This document shows positions 6,317-15,020 of a stretch of DNA of 64,000 nt, in pieces. The notes under the pieces were generated by a model that was given only the letters and a program-made list of their open reading frames with translations, was not told where the DNA came from and made no database searches. The DNA is from a virus: the IMG/VR virus record IMGVR_UViG_3300024346_000022, positions 1-64,000 of that record. The stretch is one strand, 5' to 3'. The translations under genes were made by a program, and so were the position numbers. Positions within the stretch are counted from its first letter, which is position 1; every line of letters begins with the position of its first letter.

Positions 6317-8257
6317 TTAGAATAATGTCAAGCTTGTGGATCCAACTCCAGTAACGGTAAATGTTAATATATTTCCGGATACTGTAATCTTGACGGGATT
6401 AGTAACTCCAATACCACTTGTAAATCCATTTTGGGATGTTGTGACACCAGTAATACGAGCATCTCCAACGACATGAAGTTTTGATGTTGGATTTGTGGTT
6501 CCTATACCAATATTTCCATTAAACTCACTATTTCCGACCACATAAAGATTGGTGTTATCATTTACAATAGTTGTGGTTCCAATACCAACAGAAGATACTA
6601 TAATATCAGGCGATCCAGTAAGGTTGTATGCTCCATAAGCAGTTGTTGCTGTCCCAGTTACATTTCCGGTCACATTTCCAGTTAGAGGACCAACAAAACC
6701 TAAAGTAGAAGTTATAATACCAGTATTATTGATGTTCGCACTTGTTATACTTGCTGACTGAATATTTCCAGAAGCCCTGATACTAGATTTAGTGATTGAA
6801 ACTCCTTCGCCAAATACTGGGTCTCCGCCAACAAAGAACTCATAAGAATTACTTGAAATAGTACTCGTAGAAATACCCAATCTAGAAAGAGTTGTAATTC
6901 CAAGATTTCCAATTAAAGAACCATTAAATGTTATATTTCCATTAACATACAAACTTTGATTAACATCCAGATTATTATTAATTGTTGCAATTCCAGTAAT
7001 ATAAGATGTTCCCACAACATAAAGTTTTGATGATGGGTTAGTAATACCTAATCCTAGATTTCCACCATAAGTGAGAGACATTAATGGACTTGATGAACTT
7101 TGTCCATAAATCCAATTAAAATCACCGGTTCCTAATCCTGCCGAACCATAATCAAGATAATGGTTGACATTTTCGGCATTAGAATTTATAATGTCAAGAG
7201 AATTTCTAGTACTATATGGGTATAAATTATCGGCATTTCCTGTTCTTATTTCTGCACTTCTTCCAATACCGATACTTGCAACATTATTACTACTAATTAC
7301 TCTGATTGATGAAATACCAGTCTTATTAACTTCTATGTCTGCTTCTGGTGCCGTGGCAGTTCCTACTTTAATTTTACCAGTGACATAAAGAGTATCTGTT
7401 ACTGTTGCAATTCCTGTTGAGGTAAATCCACTATTTACAGAAGTAATTGATATTCTTGCCGAAGAAGGAAGTGTTAGTGCCGTTGATGCTATTCCGGTTA
7501 CATTTCCGGTAAGATTTCCAATTAAAGGTCCACTAAATGAGGTTGCAGTAACAATACCACCACTAATTGTGACACCGGTTCCTACTTTAAGTGTGGAGAA
7601 AGTTGAAATGCCGGTTGAGTTTATGTCTCCACTTACATTTCCAATAAAACTATTAGAACTTACTATACCATCAGTAATTGTAACCCCAGTTCCTACTTCA
7701 ATTGTAGTGAATGTAGAAATGCCAGTTGAGTATATGTCTCCTATTACACTTCCGGTTAAAATTCCAGAAAAACTTGGAGAAGTTATAATTCCAGTTGTAT
7801 TTACATTTCCGGTGATGGCATCGACCGAAAATCCATTTCCGGTAAGAGGATTTTGTCCGACTTGTAAGGAGTGATATGGAAGTGTGGTTCCTATACCAAC
7901 TTTAGATGTGGTAGAAATATTTCCGGCATTAACAATCCATCCACCAACAGCAATTCCAATAACTCCGGTCATATTAGTAGCATCACCATAAAATGCCGTG
8001 GCACTTACGATTCCTGTAGAGGCATAAAGAGCAATGCCTGAACTAATTTTTACATCACTATAAAAAGTAGAAACTCCGGTGATTGTCAGATTAGTTGCCG
8101 TGACTAGTCCGGTAACCTTTGCGGTTCCGTGAACGTCCAGAAACTCTCTGGGAATTGAGGTTCCAATTCCAACCAGACCATTGGCATTTACAATAAAGTT
8201 GTCATCATCGACCTGAACTCCATTCCTAAAATTAAATGACTTTCTAATATTTGCCAT
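6317..8257 (-). CDS. tail fibre / virion structural protein, repeat-rich
   Basis: 646 residues built from degenerate Gly/Ser/Thr/Ile/Val repeats. Copies of the motif VGIGTTNPTSKLHVVG and of TGIxTxxSFxGxLTGNVTG recur throughout and predict an elongated beta-structured trimeric fibre. No enzymatic motif is seen. The same motifs occur in the genes at 8281, 17253 and 51296, so this is one of a fibre family. A late promoter CATAAATA lies 21 bases before the ATG. It is the last structural gene of the leftward fibre block. Confidence 0.85.
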   Translation of the reverse strand: MANIRKSFNFRNGVQVDDDNFIVNANGLVGIGTSIPREFLDVHGTAKVTGLVTATNLTITGVSTFYSDVKISSGIALYASTGIVSATAFYGDATNMTGVIGIAVGGWIVNAGNISTTSKVGIGTTLPYHSLQVGQNPLTGNGFSVDAITGNVNTTGIITSPSFSGILTGSVIGDIYSTGISTFTTIEVGTGVTITDGIVSSNSFIGNVSGDINSTGISTFSTLKVGTGVTISGGIVTATSFSGPLIGNLTGNVTGIASTALTLPSSARISITSVNSGFTSTGIATVTDTLYVTGKIKVGTATAPEADIEVNKTGISSIRVISSNNVASIGIGRSAEIRTGNADNLYPYSTRNSLDIINSNAENVNHYLDYGSAGLGTGDFNWIYGQSSSSPLMSLTYGGNLGLGITNPSSKLYVVGTSYITGIATINNNLDVNQSLYVNGNITFNGSLIGNLGITTLSRLGISTSTISSNSYEFFVGGDPVFGEGVSITKSSIRASGNIQSASITSANINNTGIITSTLGFVGPLTGNVTGNVTGTATTAYGAYNLTGSPDIIVSSVGIGTTTIVNDNTNLYVVGNSEFNGNIGIGTTNPTSKLHVVGDARITGVTTSQNGFTSGIGVTNPVKITVSGNILTFTVTGVGSTSLTLF

Positions 8258-8277
8258 CTTCTGGGTACATTTTTAGT

Positions 8278-8285
8278 TATTTATG
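8278..8285 (-). promoter_or_regulatory. late promoter element CATAAATA
   Basis: NATAAATA-type element upstream of the 646-residue fibre gene. It contains the TAA stop of the 1849-residue gene. Confidence 0.6.
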
Positions 8286-11200
8286 AAGTTCTCATGATAT
8301 AGGCAAGAGCATAGTATGGTGGAAGATTTGCGTTGGTTGCCGAAGAACCTGCGGGGGCGATTGATACGGAGATGCCGGTCTCCGCCCCCTCGGTATCCTT
8401 TCCAAGTAATCCATAGTCGGAGAACTGTTTGACATTCCATTTTGCTATATTTGGATTATCGTCTCCTGCTGCCCCAACTGCATTCGCTTGAAACAAGTGA
8501 TCATGACCAGGATCAGTAACAGTTGGAGTATGACTGTGAGAAACCAAAGTAGCATCAGCATTACCACCGGTTGCTGCTACGGCATATCCACTTCCGGCAC
8601 CAACAATAAATCTGTTTTGTAGATTTGGTGTTCCATTAGTACCATTACATAATTGGTATCCAGTTGGAATAGATTCGGTACTTCCCGACCACATAATAAT
8701 TCCACCAATTGGAACTAATGCCGTTGTGAAATTTATTTTTGCAGTTGTTACCGCATTAGGAGCAATCTTTGCAGTTGTTACTGAAGTATCATCCAAAGTA
8801 GTAACTAATTCAACATTACCAGTTCCATTAAAAGAAACTGCGGGAGCATCAACAACTCCGGTAATAGTAAAGGTCCTTGAGGTTTGTAGTTGAGTTGCAG
8901 AACTAGCATTACCACTTAAAGCACCACTAAATGTAGTTGCTGTCAGGGTATTTGCATCAGCATTATAACTCAATCCAGAATCAATAAACGGACTTTGATT
9001 TCCTGTTGATTGATTTGCAACTAATACTACAGAAGTTGTAGTGTCTGATGATGTAGTGGCATAAATGTTTATATTAGTCGCATTAGTTGCAGTACCAGTT
9101 AAATCTCCGGTTACATTACCAGACGTACTACCGGTTATATTGCCGGTTATATTGCCGGTTACATTTAAATTTCCACCAACATTTAAGTTCTTGGCAACCC
9201 CAACACCACCGGATACAACCAGTGCCCCATTTGCGATAGATGTGGACTGTGTAGTATCACTTAATTTTAATTGTGTCTTAATATTTACCGAATTATTAAA
9301 TTTAACTTCTTTATTAAATGTTACGGGACCATCAAACTGGGAAAGAACAGCACCAGAATTACCACCCTCAACAACAAGTCGTTCTTTAACCGTGACCTCA
9401 TCAAATATGGCACTCAATCTCGAAGGGTCTTCACCTGTAACTGTTGGAATTGGATTATCAAATGTGATTTCCTCACCGGTTGCGGATGATGTCTTGCGGT
9501 TGCCAATAAAGGAATCTCCATTATTATTCATACCGGTATAAACGACAATACCACCGGACCTTTCTTGAGACTGTACCAAGAACTCTTCTCTTTCGGTCAG
9601 AGTTATGCTCTGAACCTGAGGCAATCCGGTTGAATAGTTTCCCGGACCATATCCAAGATACTCAAAGGTATGCCCGGATGCTCTGACAATTGAAGGTCTT
9701 CTAAACTCAATTGGAATTGGTCTAATCTTTCTAATTAATGACCCACTATCGTGAGATACTTGTCTTGTTGCTAGAACACCACGAATGACCGTAATTTCAT
9801 TATTACCACCACCAGTTAGAGTATTGGTTGCAACTCTCATAATCTCTTCGTCAATCTGAATATAAGACCCGAGTGGAAATCTCTTGGTGAATGCCACAGA
9901 ACCCACAGGACTTGATACGGCAATTGTGGTGATGTTGTCATTAATTGAACTATTGGTAACAAGTGTCTCTTTATCAAAAAATGTAACACTTCTGGTTCCA
10001 AGATTTTCGGCATCAGAATCAGAACTTGCACTATTTGCCGATAATCCGTGCTTCAGAATATATCCACCATTCACACTACCTATATCAGGTGTGAGTGCCG
10101 TAAATGTATTCAGACCAACTCTATCTTTTACAACATAATCACCACGATTGTTATTTGAGGAATCGATGACTCTAAACTTATTACCGGCGACCAATCCGTG
10201 AGGTGCGGAACAATTAAAGGTTCTTACACCAGAAGAATAACCGGTGGTTGTAATCGGAACCGAAGGTCCAAGAACAAAGGCATATTGTGTATTTGTAACA
10301 ACCGGATCTCCTGCGGTCTTCGCAATTGAGATTGTTCTATCTCCAGAAACTGCCGTAATGCGGTGATAGGTGTCAGAGGTTGTTCCGTCACCCGTAAACT
10401 GAACCACATTACCAATTGCCGGAGTAATACCGGATGTTTCAATCGTGTATCTGGCAAGATTATTACCTGTACCCACTACCGAAGCATCAAAGAATAATGG
10501 ACCGGCAGAATAACCAGAACCAGAAGAGACAATATCTACAGAAGAAATTCCACCCCCAGATACAACAACTCTTGCCGTTGCTCCTTTCCAGGTTCCAGTT
10601 CCAGAATCATTTAGAAGTTTGAGATTTTGGTATGTTCCATTTGTATATAAAGTGCCACCAGTTCTAGTTCCTGTAACAATACCAGCGAGTCCGTGCCTTC
10701 TTACAAAAGTGATTGTTGCACCAGAATCAGTTACACCAGAAATATCAAGTCCAACACCAAAAGATGTGAGTAAAGTATTGGTAGATTCTCTTGTAATACT
10801 CTTTTTAAGATCATTTGTGACTACTTCACCCAAAGGTGCTCGCTTGGCGAATGACTTAGCGGAAGGTGGATTGTCGTGAATATTATCTCTATCCAGTTGA
10901 GGATACAAATCAACGACATTTTGACTATATTTAATATTTGTAAACTCCGTTGGTACTGCCTTGTCGGAGATTAGAGCATAAATGTGATAGACACCATCCT
11001 GAATACCCTGAATATATGGAGTAATTAATTCATTTCTGTAATTGTAAATATTAGATTGTAAATTATTTCTTTCAAATCTTGGTGATAATATTGTTCTGCT
11101 GGTTGTGTCGTTCGTGAATGTAGTTCCAGGAGATCTTGTTGTGATATATGTAAATGTCATATCATCAGCAACAGACGCAACCGTAAAGGTTCCGTTATAA

Positions 11201-13830
11201 CCACGATCATCTTCTCCAGAGGTATTCGTACTGTCAATTACATTTTTAATAATAACACTATCACCAACCTGAAGATTATGAGGAAGTTCAGAAATAATTG
11301 TTACTGTGCTACCACTTCTGGTACACTTCGCAATTAGACTTAAGTTTTTATTGTATTCATAATCAAATTTTGTAATCACCGTAAGATTAGGATCAGTATC
11401 TGATCTAATTCCCGTAGAACTCGTCTGTTGAATTACAAATCCGTCTTCTGGATTTTTAGCACCACCGAGTTCTTTTGGAATTACAACTCTAATTTTATAG
11501 AGTTTTTCATCCAAACTTCTACTATCGGCAATTCTCTTCACATAAGAAGGATCTGTTCTGTCAGTTAATCCCGCAACTCCAAGTGTGGTAATTGCACCAT
11601 AGATACCACTACCGGCATTTGTTGTGATATACCACTGGGTTCCATCATACTGGACTGGATGCCCAACATCACCGGCAATCTTGTCTGATACTCGACTCAA
11701 AATACGAAGAGATGTTCCTCCATAGACGGCAATTTCGGTTCCGTTTAGTGCGGCAGTGACAGATGATGCGAGTTTAATTTTAGTAGAAGAAGATATAATT
11801 GCATAATAAACAGTATTTTCTACAATATTTTCAGGTAGGTCACCAACATCACTCAAGATAATAACTTTTTCTCCCGTTTGGATATTATGAGTTCCTAAAG
11901 TAAACTCATTTGATGATGATGGACTACCAGTTACTGTATATTCTTTGACAGAACTTGAGATATCATCGGTCATTAAAATATTTGCCGAGTATTCTGTTCC
12001 GTTTGCGACAAAATACAATTTATCACCAACTTTTGCGCCAATTCTATATCCTTGAGTGAGAATTGGGGGAACATCATCTTGAGAAGTGAATCCAAAGAGA
12101 TATAGTCTTCTATTGTTTGCGACAGATATTGTCTTGGCAACATCGAATTGAATCCAATCAATATTGTCCTCTTCTCCTACAATTGTTCTTGGAGTAATAA
12201 TTGAGGTAATAAACGCTTTGTCATCTTTGGCAAATGCTTCTTTCTTAAATCCAGAAGAATTAAGTGAAATCTGCCCGAAGTTGGAGTTTGAGTTCGTGAT
12301 ACTCAAATCGGCACCACTTTCCGCATCAAAGTGCTTATTAAAACCAATCGCAAAGACGGATACAACCTGAATAAAGGCATCATTAGTCGCTTTTATATGA
12401 CTCGCTTCCCATCCACTTCTATAAATTGAAAGTGGTTCCAAGTGATATGCCACACTGGTCGAAGACGAATTGCCAGATAAAGATGCCCCTGTTTGTCTGG
12501 TGATGGCAATGCCGTCTGAATAATTACGATTTGTGGGATTATATCTTACAAATGCACGATCATCCTTTTGTAGAGATACTCCGGTGAACTGTGCCACAAC
12601 CATCGAACGAAAACCTGATGCCTTACTGCCATCAGCAAGCATTCCATTCATACCATAAACGGAACGCAAGGAAATATTAAAGATGTATGGAGATGCTCCG
12701 GATACTGTATCAGTCTCGATTGTTACAAATCCACTCGATGCATTTCCGGGTGTGGTTAGATTGAGAGGAAAGTTTGGAAGAAGATATGTAAAAACAGTTG
12801 TGTCGGTATCACTGATACTCTGAACTTTTGTTGAGATATTATAATTTGCCGGAGAAACACCACTAATCCTAATTGGAGTTCCTGCGGTGAGTTCGTGAGG
12901 TACTGTCGTTTTAACAGTAACCTGACTATTTGGAGTTCCACCAGAACCAGCCTCAATAGTAAAAATCTTAATAGGATCTGCGGCAAAGGCACCCACAATC
13001 TCCCATTCTGGTCTCTGCTTCTCAAACCCACCGGGATTTTGTGGGTACTTTTGATCGATGTCTCTACCGGACGCAAGATTAAATGCGTTCGAGAGTTTCG
13101 CATAATACATATCAAGGTCAGTAAGACCATAAGGTCCGACCGTATTCACACCATCGGCATACTCAAAACAGGTGAGTTTGTGGTGAGAAAATGTTGGTGT
13201 TGATTGGTTATTGACTGAAAAATCAGTATGATCGGTATAGACTGTTCCTTCTGTGCTGCCATCAAAAATACAGAACTGCCAGAAATAACAGGCACCAGTA
13301 ATTCTAAAAATTGCCGAGGTTGGAACAGAAGAATCGGTTGGGTTGGGAACATATTTTGGACGAATTTTGGTCTTTCTTAAATCAAGACCGACAATCGAAG
13401 TTCCTCTGGGTACAACAACTCCACCATTCACACTATTGAACTTATAAAGAATATTATCGTCTTGTGTGAGGTCGAATACAGAATTGAGTGTGAGAGATAA
13501 TGTATCTATTGCTGCCGATGTTGCTCCGCTTGGTGATACTGCTGTCGCAACTCCTCCAACATTATGTACCACAAAACCGGGGCGATTATCAACCGTATGT
13601 GCTCCGGGCATCAGGAGAATTGTGGTCTTCTCTACATCATCATTACTATTTCCTTTCTGATAGGAAAATCTTGCCGACTCTAAAAGTGCTCGCTGCAGTG
13701 TGCGAAATGGAGACGCCAAAGAATTTCCTTGATTCGAGATTGAATCAGTTGCATCAAGATCACTAGGGGAAACATATAAAATTCTTCCTTCTGTGTTCTT
13801 TATAAAATTTTCAAGTTTATTTAATGGCAA
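8281..13830 (-). CDS. giant virion structural protein with tail-collar domain
   Basis: 1849 residues. The N-terminus (NKLENFIKNTEGRILYVSP, then a QRALLESARF helix) resembles the start of large cyanophage structural proteins. A long beta-helix-like body with VTVKTTVPHELTAGTPI-type repeats follows, then fibre repeats near 1560-1650. The last ~140 residues carry a phage tail-collar module (IMWSGSTESIPTGYQLCNGT, later VSHSHTPT). It probably forms a host-contacting fibre or baseplate appendage. The start is a TTG with AAGG about 12 bases upstream. An in-frame stop 5 codons before it leaves no alternative N-terminal start. Confidence 0.88.
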   Translation of the reverse strand: MPLNKLENFIKNTEGRILYVSPSDLDATDSISNQGNSLASPFRTLQRALLESARFSYQKGNSNDDVEKTTILLMPGAHTVDNRPGFVVHNVGGVATAVSPSGATSAAIDTLSLTLNSVFDLTQDDNILYKFNSVNGGVVVPRGTSIVGLDLRKTKIRPKYVPNPTDSSVPTSAIFRITGACYFWQFCIFDGSTEGTVYTDHTDFSVNNQSTPTFSHHKLTCFEYADGVNTVGPYGLTDLDMYYAKLSNAFNLASGRDIDQKYPQNPGGFEKQRPEWEIVGAFAADPIKIFTIEAGSGGTPNSQVTVKTTVPHELTAGTPIRISGVSPANYNISTKVQSISDTDTTVFTYLLPNFPLNLTTPGNASSGFVTIETDTVSGASPYIFNISLRSVYGMNGMLADGSKASGFRSMVVAQFTGVSLQKDDRAFVRYNPTNRNYSDGIAITRQTGASLSGNSSSTSVAYHLEPLSIYRSGWEASHIKATNDAFIQVVSVFAIGFNKHFDAESGADLSITNSNSNFGQISLNSSGFKKEAFAKDDKAFITSIITPRTIVGEEDNIDWIQFDVAKTISVANNRRLYLFGFTSQDDVPPILTQGYRIGAKVGDKLYFVANGTEYSANILMTDDISSSVKEYTVTGSPSSSNEFTLGTHNIQTGEKVIILSDVGDLPENIVENTVYYAIISSSTKIKLASSVTAALNGTEIAVYGGTSLRILSRVSDKIAGDVGHPVQYDGTQWYITTNAGSGIYGAITTLGVAGLTDRTDPSYVKRIADSRSLDEKLYKIRVVIPKELGGAKNPEDGFVIQQTSSTGIRSDTDPNLTVITKFDYEYNKNLSLIAKCTRSGSTVTIISELPHNLQVGDSVIIKNVIDSTNTSGEDDRGYNGTFTVASVADDMTFTYITTRSPGTTFTNDTTSRTILSPRFERNNLQSNIYNYRNELITPYIQGIQDGVYHIYALISDKAVPTEFTNIKYSQNVVDLYPQLDRDNIHDNPPSAKSFAKRAPLGEVVTNDLKKSITRESTNTLLTSFGVGLDISGVTDSGATITFVRRHGLAGIVTGTRTGGTLYTNGTYQNLKLLNDSGTGTWKGATARVVVSGGGISSVDIVSSGSGYSAGPLFFDASVVGTGNNLARYTIETSGITPAIGNVVQFTGDGTTSDTYHRITAVSGDRTISIAKTAGDPVVTNTQYAFVLGPSVPITTTGYSSGVRTFNCSAPHGLVAGNKFRVIDSSNNNRGDYVVKDRVGLNTFTALTPDIGSVNGGYILKHGLSANSASSDSDAENLGTRSVTFFDKETLVTNSSINDNITTIAVSSPVGSVAFTKRFPLGSYIQIDEEIMRVATNTLTGGGNNEITVIRGVLATRQVSHDSGSLIRKIRPIPIEFRRPSIVRASGHTFEYLGYGPGNYSTGLPQVQSITLTEREEFLVQSQERSGGIVVYTGMNNNGDSFIGNRKTSSATGEEITFDNPIPTVTGEDPSRLSAIFDEVTVKERLVVEGGNSGAVLSQFDGPVTFNKEVKFNNSVNIKTQLKLSDTTQSTSIANGALVVSGGVGVAKNLNVGGNLNVTGNITGNITGSTSGNVTGDLTGTATNATNINIYATTSSDTTTSVVLVANQSTGNQSPFIDSGLSYNADANTLTATTFSGALSGNASSATQLQTSRTFTITGVVDAPAVSFNGTGNVELVTTLDDTSVTTAKIAPNAVTTAKINFTTALVPIGGIIMWSGSTESIPTGYQLCNGTNGTPNLQNRFIVGAGSGYAVAATGGNADATLVSHSHTPTVTDPGHDHLFQANAVGAAGDDNPNIAKWNVKQFSDYGLLGKDTEGAETGISVSIAPAGSSATNANLPPYYALAYIMRTS

Positions 13831-13860
13831 TTTTCTGTACCCTTAACTTCTTCTATGCTT

Positions 13861-13868
13861 TATTTATG
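13861..13868 (-). promoter_or_regulatory. late promoter element CATAAATA
   Basis: Located 31 bases before the TTG start of the 1849-residue gene. It overlaps the TAA stop of the 102-residue gene. Confidence 0.6.
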
Positions 13869-14172
13869 AAGATAAATCCTGTGGTATAAACTCATAATCC
13901 TCATCAGGAAGGTCTTGGGGATTTTCTAAATCCATCTCAAAGAGTAGTGGATGTGCTTCTTCGTCGATTAAGTAGAATGATTTTTGATAGAATATTTCTG
14001 GCGTATAAGTGAGTTGTAGTTCTGCTTTTTCAATTATTTCCGGATCATTTTGAGCGATTGCTGACAACTCATCGAAGGTAAAAGGAATACTATTGATGTG
14101 ATATGTTTTTATAATGAATGTGTCCTCTGGAGTCTTATACAAATTATAAGAATGTGTTATTTTATAAGACAT
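13864..14172 (-). CDS. hypothetical protein, 102 aa
   Basis: An acidic soluble protein. The first half (SYKITHSYNLYKTPEDTFI and DELSAIAQNDPEIIEKAE) mixes strand and helix, and the C-terminus is Asp/Glu/Pro-rich (DLENPQDLPDEDYEFIPQD). No family recognised. It lies immediately downstream of the tRNA cluster and upstream of the giant fibre gene. A late-type AATAAATA (14194-14201) precedes it, so it may be a virion or assembly protein, which is inference. Confidence 0.65.
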   Translation of the reverse strand: MSYKITHSYNLYKTPEDTFIIKTYHINSIPFTFDELSAIAQNDPEIIEKAELQLTYTPEIFYQKSFYLIDEEAHPLLFEMDLENPQDLPDEDYEFIPQDLSS

Positions 14173-14193
14173 TTTGATATTATCGATATCTTA

Positions 14194-14201
14194 TATTTAT
14201 T
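14194..14201 (-). promoter_or_regulatory. late promoter element AATAAATA
   Basis: NATAAATA-type element 21 bases before the ATG at 14172, between the tRNA cluster and the 102-residue gene. Confidence 0.45.
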
Positions 14202-14265
14202 TTTACTTACAAACTCTACCTTTTTTATATTCTTCTGGTATTATGTTTTCTTCTTTCTTTATAAA

Positions 14266-14561
14266 TGTCGATAGACGGCCTCGAACCGACAAGGGCTGTG
14301 CCCGACAGATTTTCGTCACACTATAGTTTTCACTACCAAACCATAAGATTTGTTTGTGCGCTGGACTTTCTCTTTTCCATATCCATAATGGATTTAGGAA
14401 CCACCTATTAAGTCTCTACACCTTCATCTTGCGATGCTTGGCTCGGGATTGCCATTTTAAAGGTTTCCCCGAATTTAAGTGGATTCACACATAGAGTTTC
14501 CTACTATGGTGCTCAATTAACGCAAAAGTCTGTTGTGTTTACCAAATTTCACCATATCGAC
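14266..14561 (-). tRNA. tRNA-Leu(UAA), interrupted by a group I intron
   Basis: The 5' exon is 14526-14561 and the 3' exon 14266-14313, 84 nt after splicing. Acceptor arms GTCGATA and TATCGAC pair fully, with discriminator A. The anticodon stem ACAGA/TCTGT closes the loop CTTAAAA, giving anticodon UAA. The variable arm GGGC-ACA-GCCC is the long arm expected of tRNA-Leu. The T-loop is TTCGAGG, with one U-U mismatch in the T stem. CCA is not encoded. The intron sits after the first anticodon base, the same site as in cyanobacterial and plastid tRNA-Leu(UAA). Confidence 0.93.
14314..14525 (-). ncRNA. group I intron (IC3-like) in tRNA-Leu
   Basis: 212 nt, ending in G as group I introns do. Conserved core elements in order: the internal guide TTGAGC, whose GAG pairs with exon CUU to form P1 with a terminal U-G; GGGGAAACC; the Q element GGCAATCCCGAGCCAAGC; the R element AGGTGTAGAGACTTAATA; and the S element AAGAGAAAGTCC, with P7 pairing AGACT to AGTCC. 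These match what I recall of the Anabaena tRNA-Leu intron (about 249 nt), but this copy is shorter. No endonuclease frame lies inside it. It is expected to self-splice. Confidence 0.92.
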
Positions 14562-14566
14562 AATAA

Positions 14567-14597
14567 GACTATTATAACTCAAAGAGTCCTAATAGTC
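14567..14597 (-). other. inter-tRNA stem-loop
   Basis: Perfect 8-bp inverted repeat GACTATTA/TAATAGTC with a second inner pairing ACTC/GAGT, between tRNA-Met and tRNA-Leu. No T-run follows on the minus strand, so an RNA-processing signal is more likely than a terminator. Confidence 0.6.
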
Positions 14598-14600
14598 AAT

Positions 14601-14674
14601 TGCTCGCCGTGGGAATCTAACCCACCTTCGGAAAATTATGAGTTTTCTGCATTCAAACAGATTGCTAGACGAGC
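14601..14674 (-). tRNA. tRNA with anticodon CAU (Met or Ile2)
   Basis: 74 nt without CCA. Acceptor arms GCTCGTC/GGCGAGC pair (one G-U), the D stem is GCA/TGC, the anticodon stem GAAAA/TTTTC closes CTCATAA, and the T stem GTGGG/CCCAC closes TTAGATT. The 1:72 pair is G-C and the anticodon stem lacks the three G-C pairs of initiators, so it is elongator Met or a lysidine-type Ile. The usual D-loop GG and C56 are altered (GTTT and TTAG), which would replace the 19-56 G-C contact by U-A. Confidence 0.85.
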
Positions 14675-14676
14675 AT

Positions 14677-14697
14677 AAAACTCCACATAAAGTGGAA
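14677..14697 (-). other. inter-tRNA stem-loop with T-run
   Basis: Minus-strand TTCCAC, loop TTTAT, GTGGAG, then TTTT. A weak terminator or processing hairpin between the UAU tRNA-like gene and tRNA-Met. Confidence 0.5.
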
Positions 14698-14785
14698 TAC
14701 GAGTGGATGGTTACGATCCATCTCAAAGGCCCTGATCTGGGGCAAAGAATTTATAAGATTCCCCTGACTACCAAGTCTCACTCGC
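14698..14785 (-). tRNA. class II tRNA-like gene, anticodon reads UAU
   Basis: 88 nt. Acceptor GCGAGTG/CACTCGT pairs with a terminal G-U, followed by A. The D arm is short (GAC, loop TTGGTA, GTC). GGGGAAT/ATTCTTT closes the loop CTTATAA, giving UAU (Ile, AUA). A long variable arm GCCC/GGGC follows, and the T arm is GATGG, loop ATCGTAA, CCATC. A long variable arm is normal only for Leu, Ser and Tyr tRNAs, so identity is uncertain. The T-loop departs from TTCRA. It could be a decaying or non-canonical tRNA. Confidence 0.55.
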
Positions 14786-14786
14786 A

Positions 14787-14810
14787 TAAAAAGTTGCCTT
14801 GAAGCAACTT
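14787..14810 (-). terminator. hairpin terminator upstream of tRNA cluster
   Basis: Minus-strand AAGTTGC (14804-14810), loop, GCAACTT (14791-14797), running into TTTTTAT. It could end transcripts of the antitoxin gene or mark a tRNA processing boundary. Confidence 0.6.
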
Positions 14811-14834
14811 ATAAGACTCATAGGTTGCCTTGAC

Positions 14835-15017
14835 TCAACAACCTTCTTCGTGGTCGGTGTGTATTCGTATAAGGTCGTCTTCTTCCTCATACTCACCATA
14901 AGGAATTAACATAGCATCTCCGTTTTCGCTTTTAATCAAGAAGGACTCACCATTCTCTACTCTTTCTAGTAGATTATCAAAATCTTCTTGAAATTCTTCT
15001 ACCGTAAACATTTCCAT
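14835..15017 (-). CDS. Phd/YefM-like antitoxin-fold protein
   Basis: 60 residues. MFTVEEFQEDFDNLLERVENGESFLI followed by KSENGDAMLIPYGEY is the N-terminal layout of Phd/YefM antitoxins (helix, beta hairpin), which bind operator DNA and neutralise a partner toxin. The C-terminus is short and acidic. No toxin gene is adjacent: upstream is a 61-residue protein and downstream the tRNA cluster. It may act as a stand-alone decoy antitoxin or repressor. An ATG two codons in is an alternative start. Confidence 0.65.
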   Translation of the reverse strand: MEMFTVEEFQEDFDNLLERVENGESFLIKSENGDAMLIPYGEYEEEDDLIRIHTDHEEGC

Positions 15018-15020
15018 TTG

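Noticed and set aside
9065-9541. Plus-strand ORF of 158 codons
   Set aside because: Antisense to the conserved frame of the 1849-residue structural gene.
14221-14265. Further tRNA gene downstream of tRNA-Leu
   Set aside because: No acceptor pairing or T-arm found in this AT-rich stretch.
14711-14762. Reading the variable arm CAGATCA loop as an Ile anticodon GAU
   Set aside because: The loop has A at position 33 instead of U and would need an impossible D-side length.
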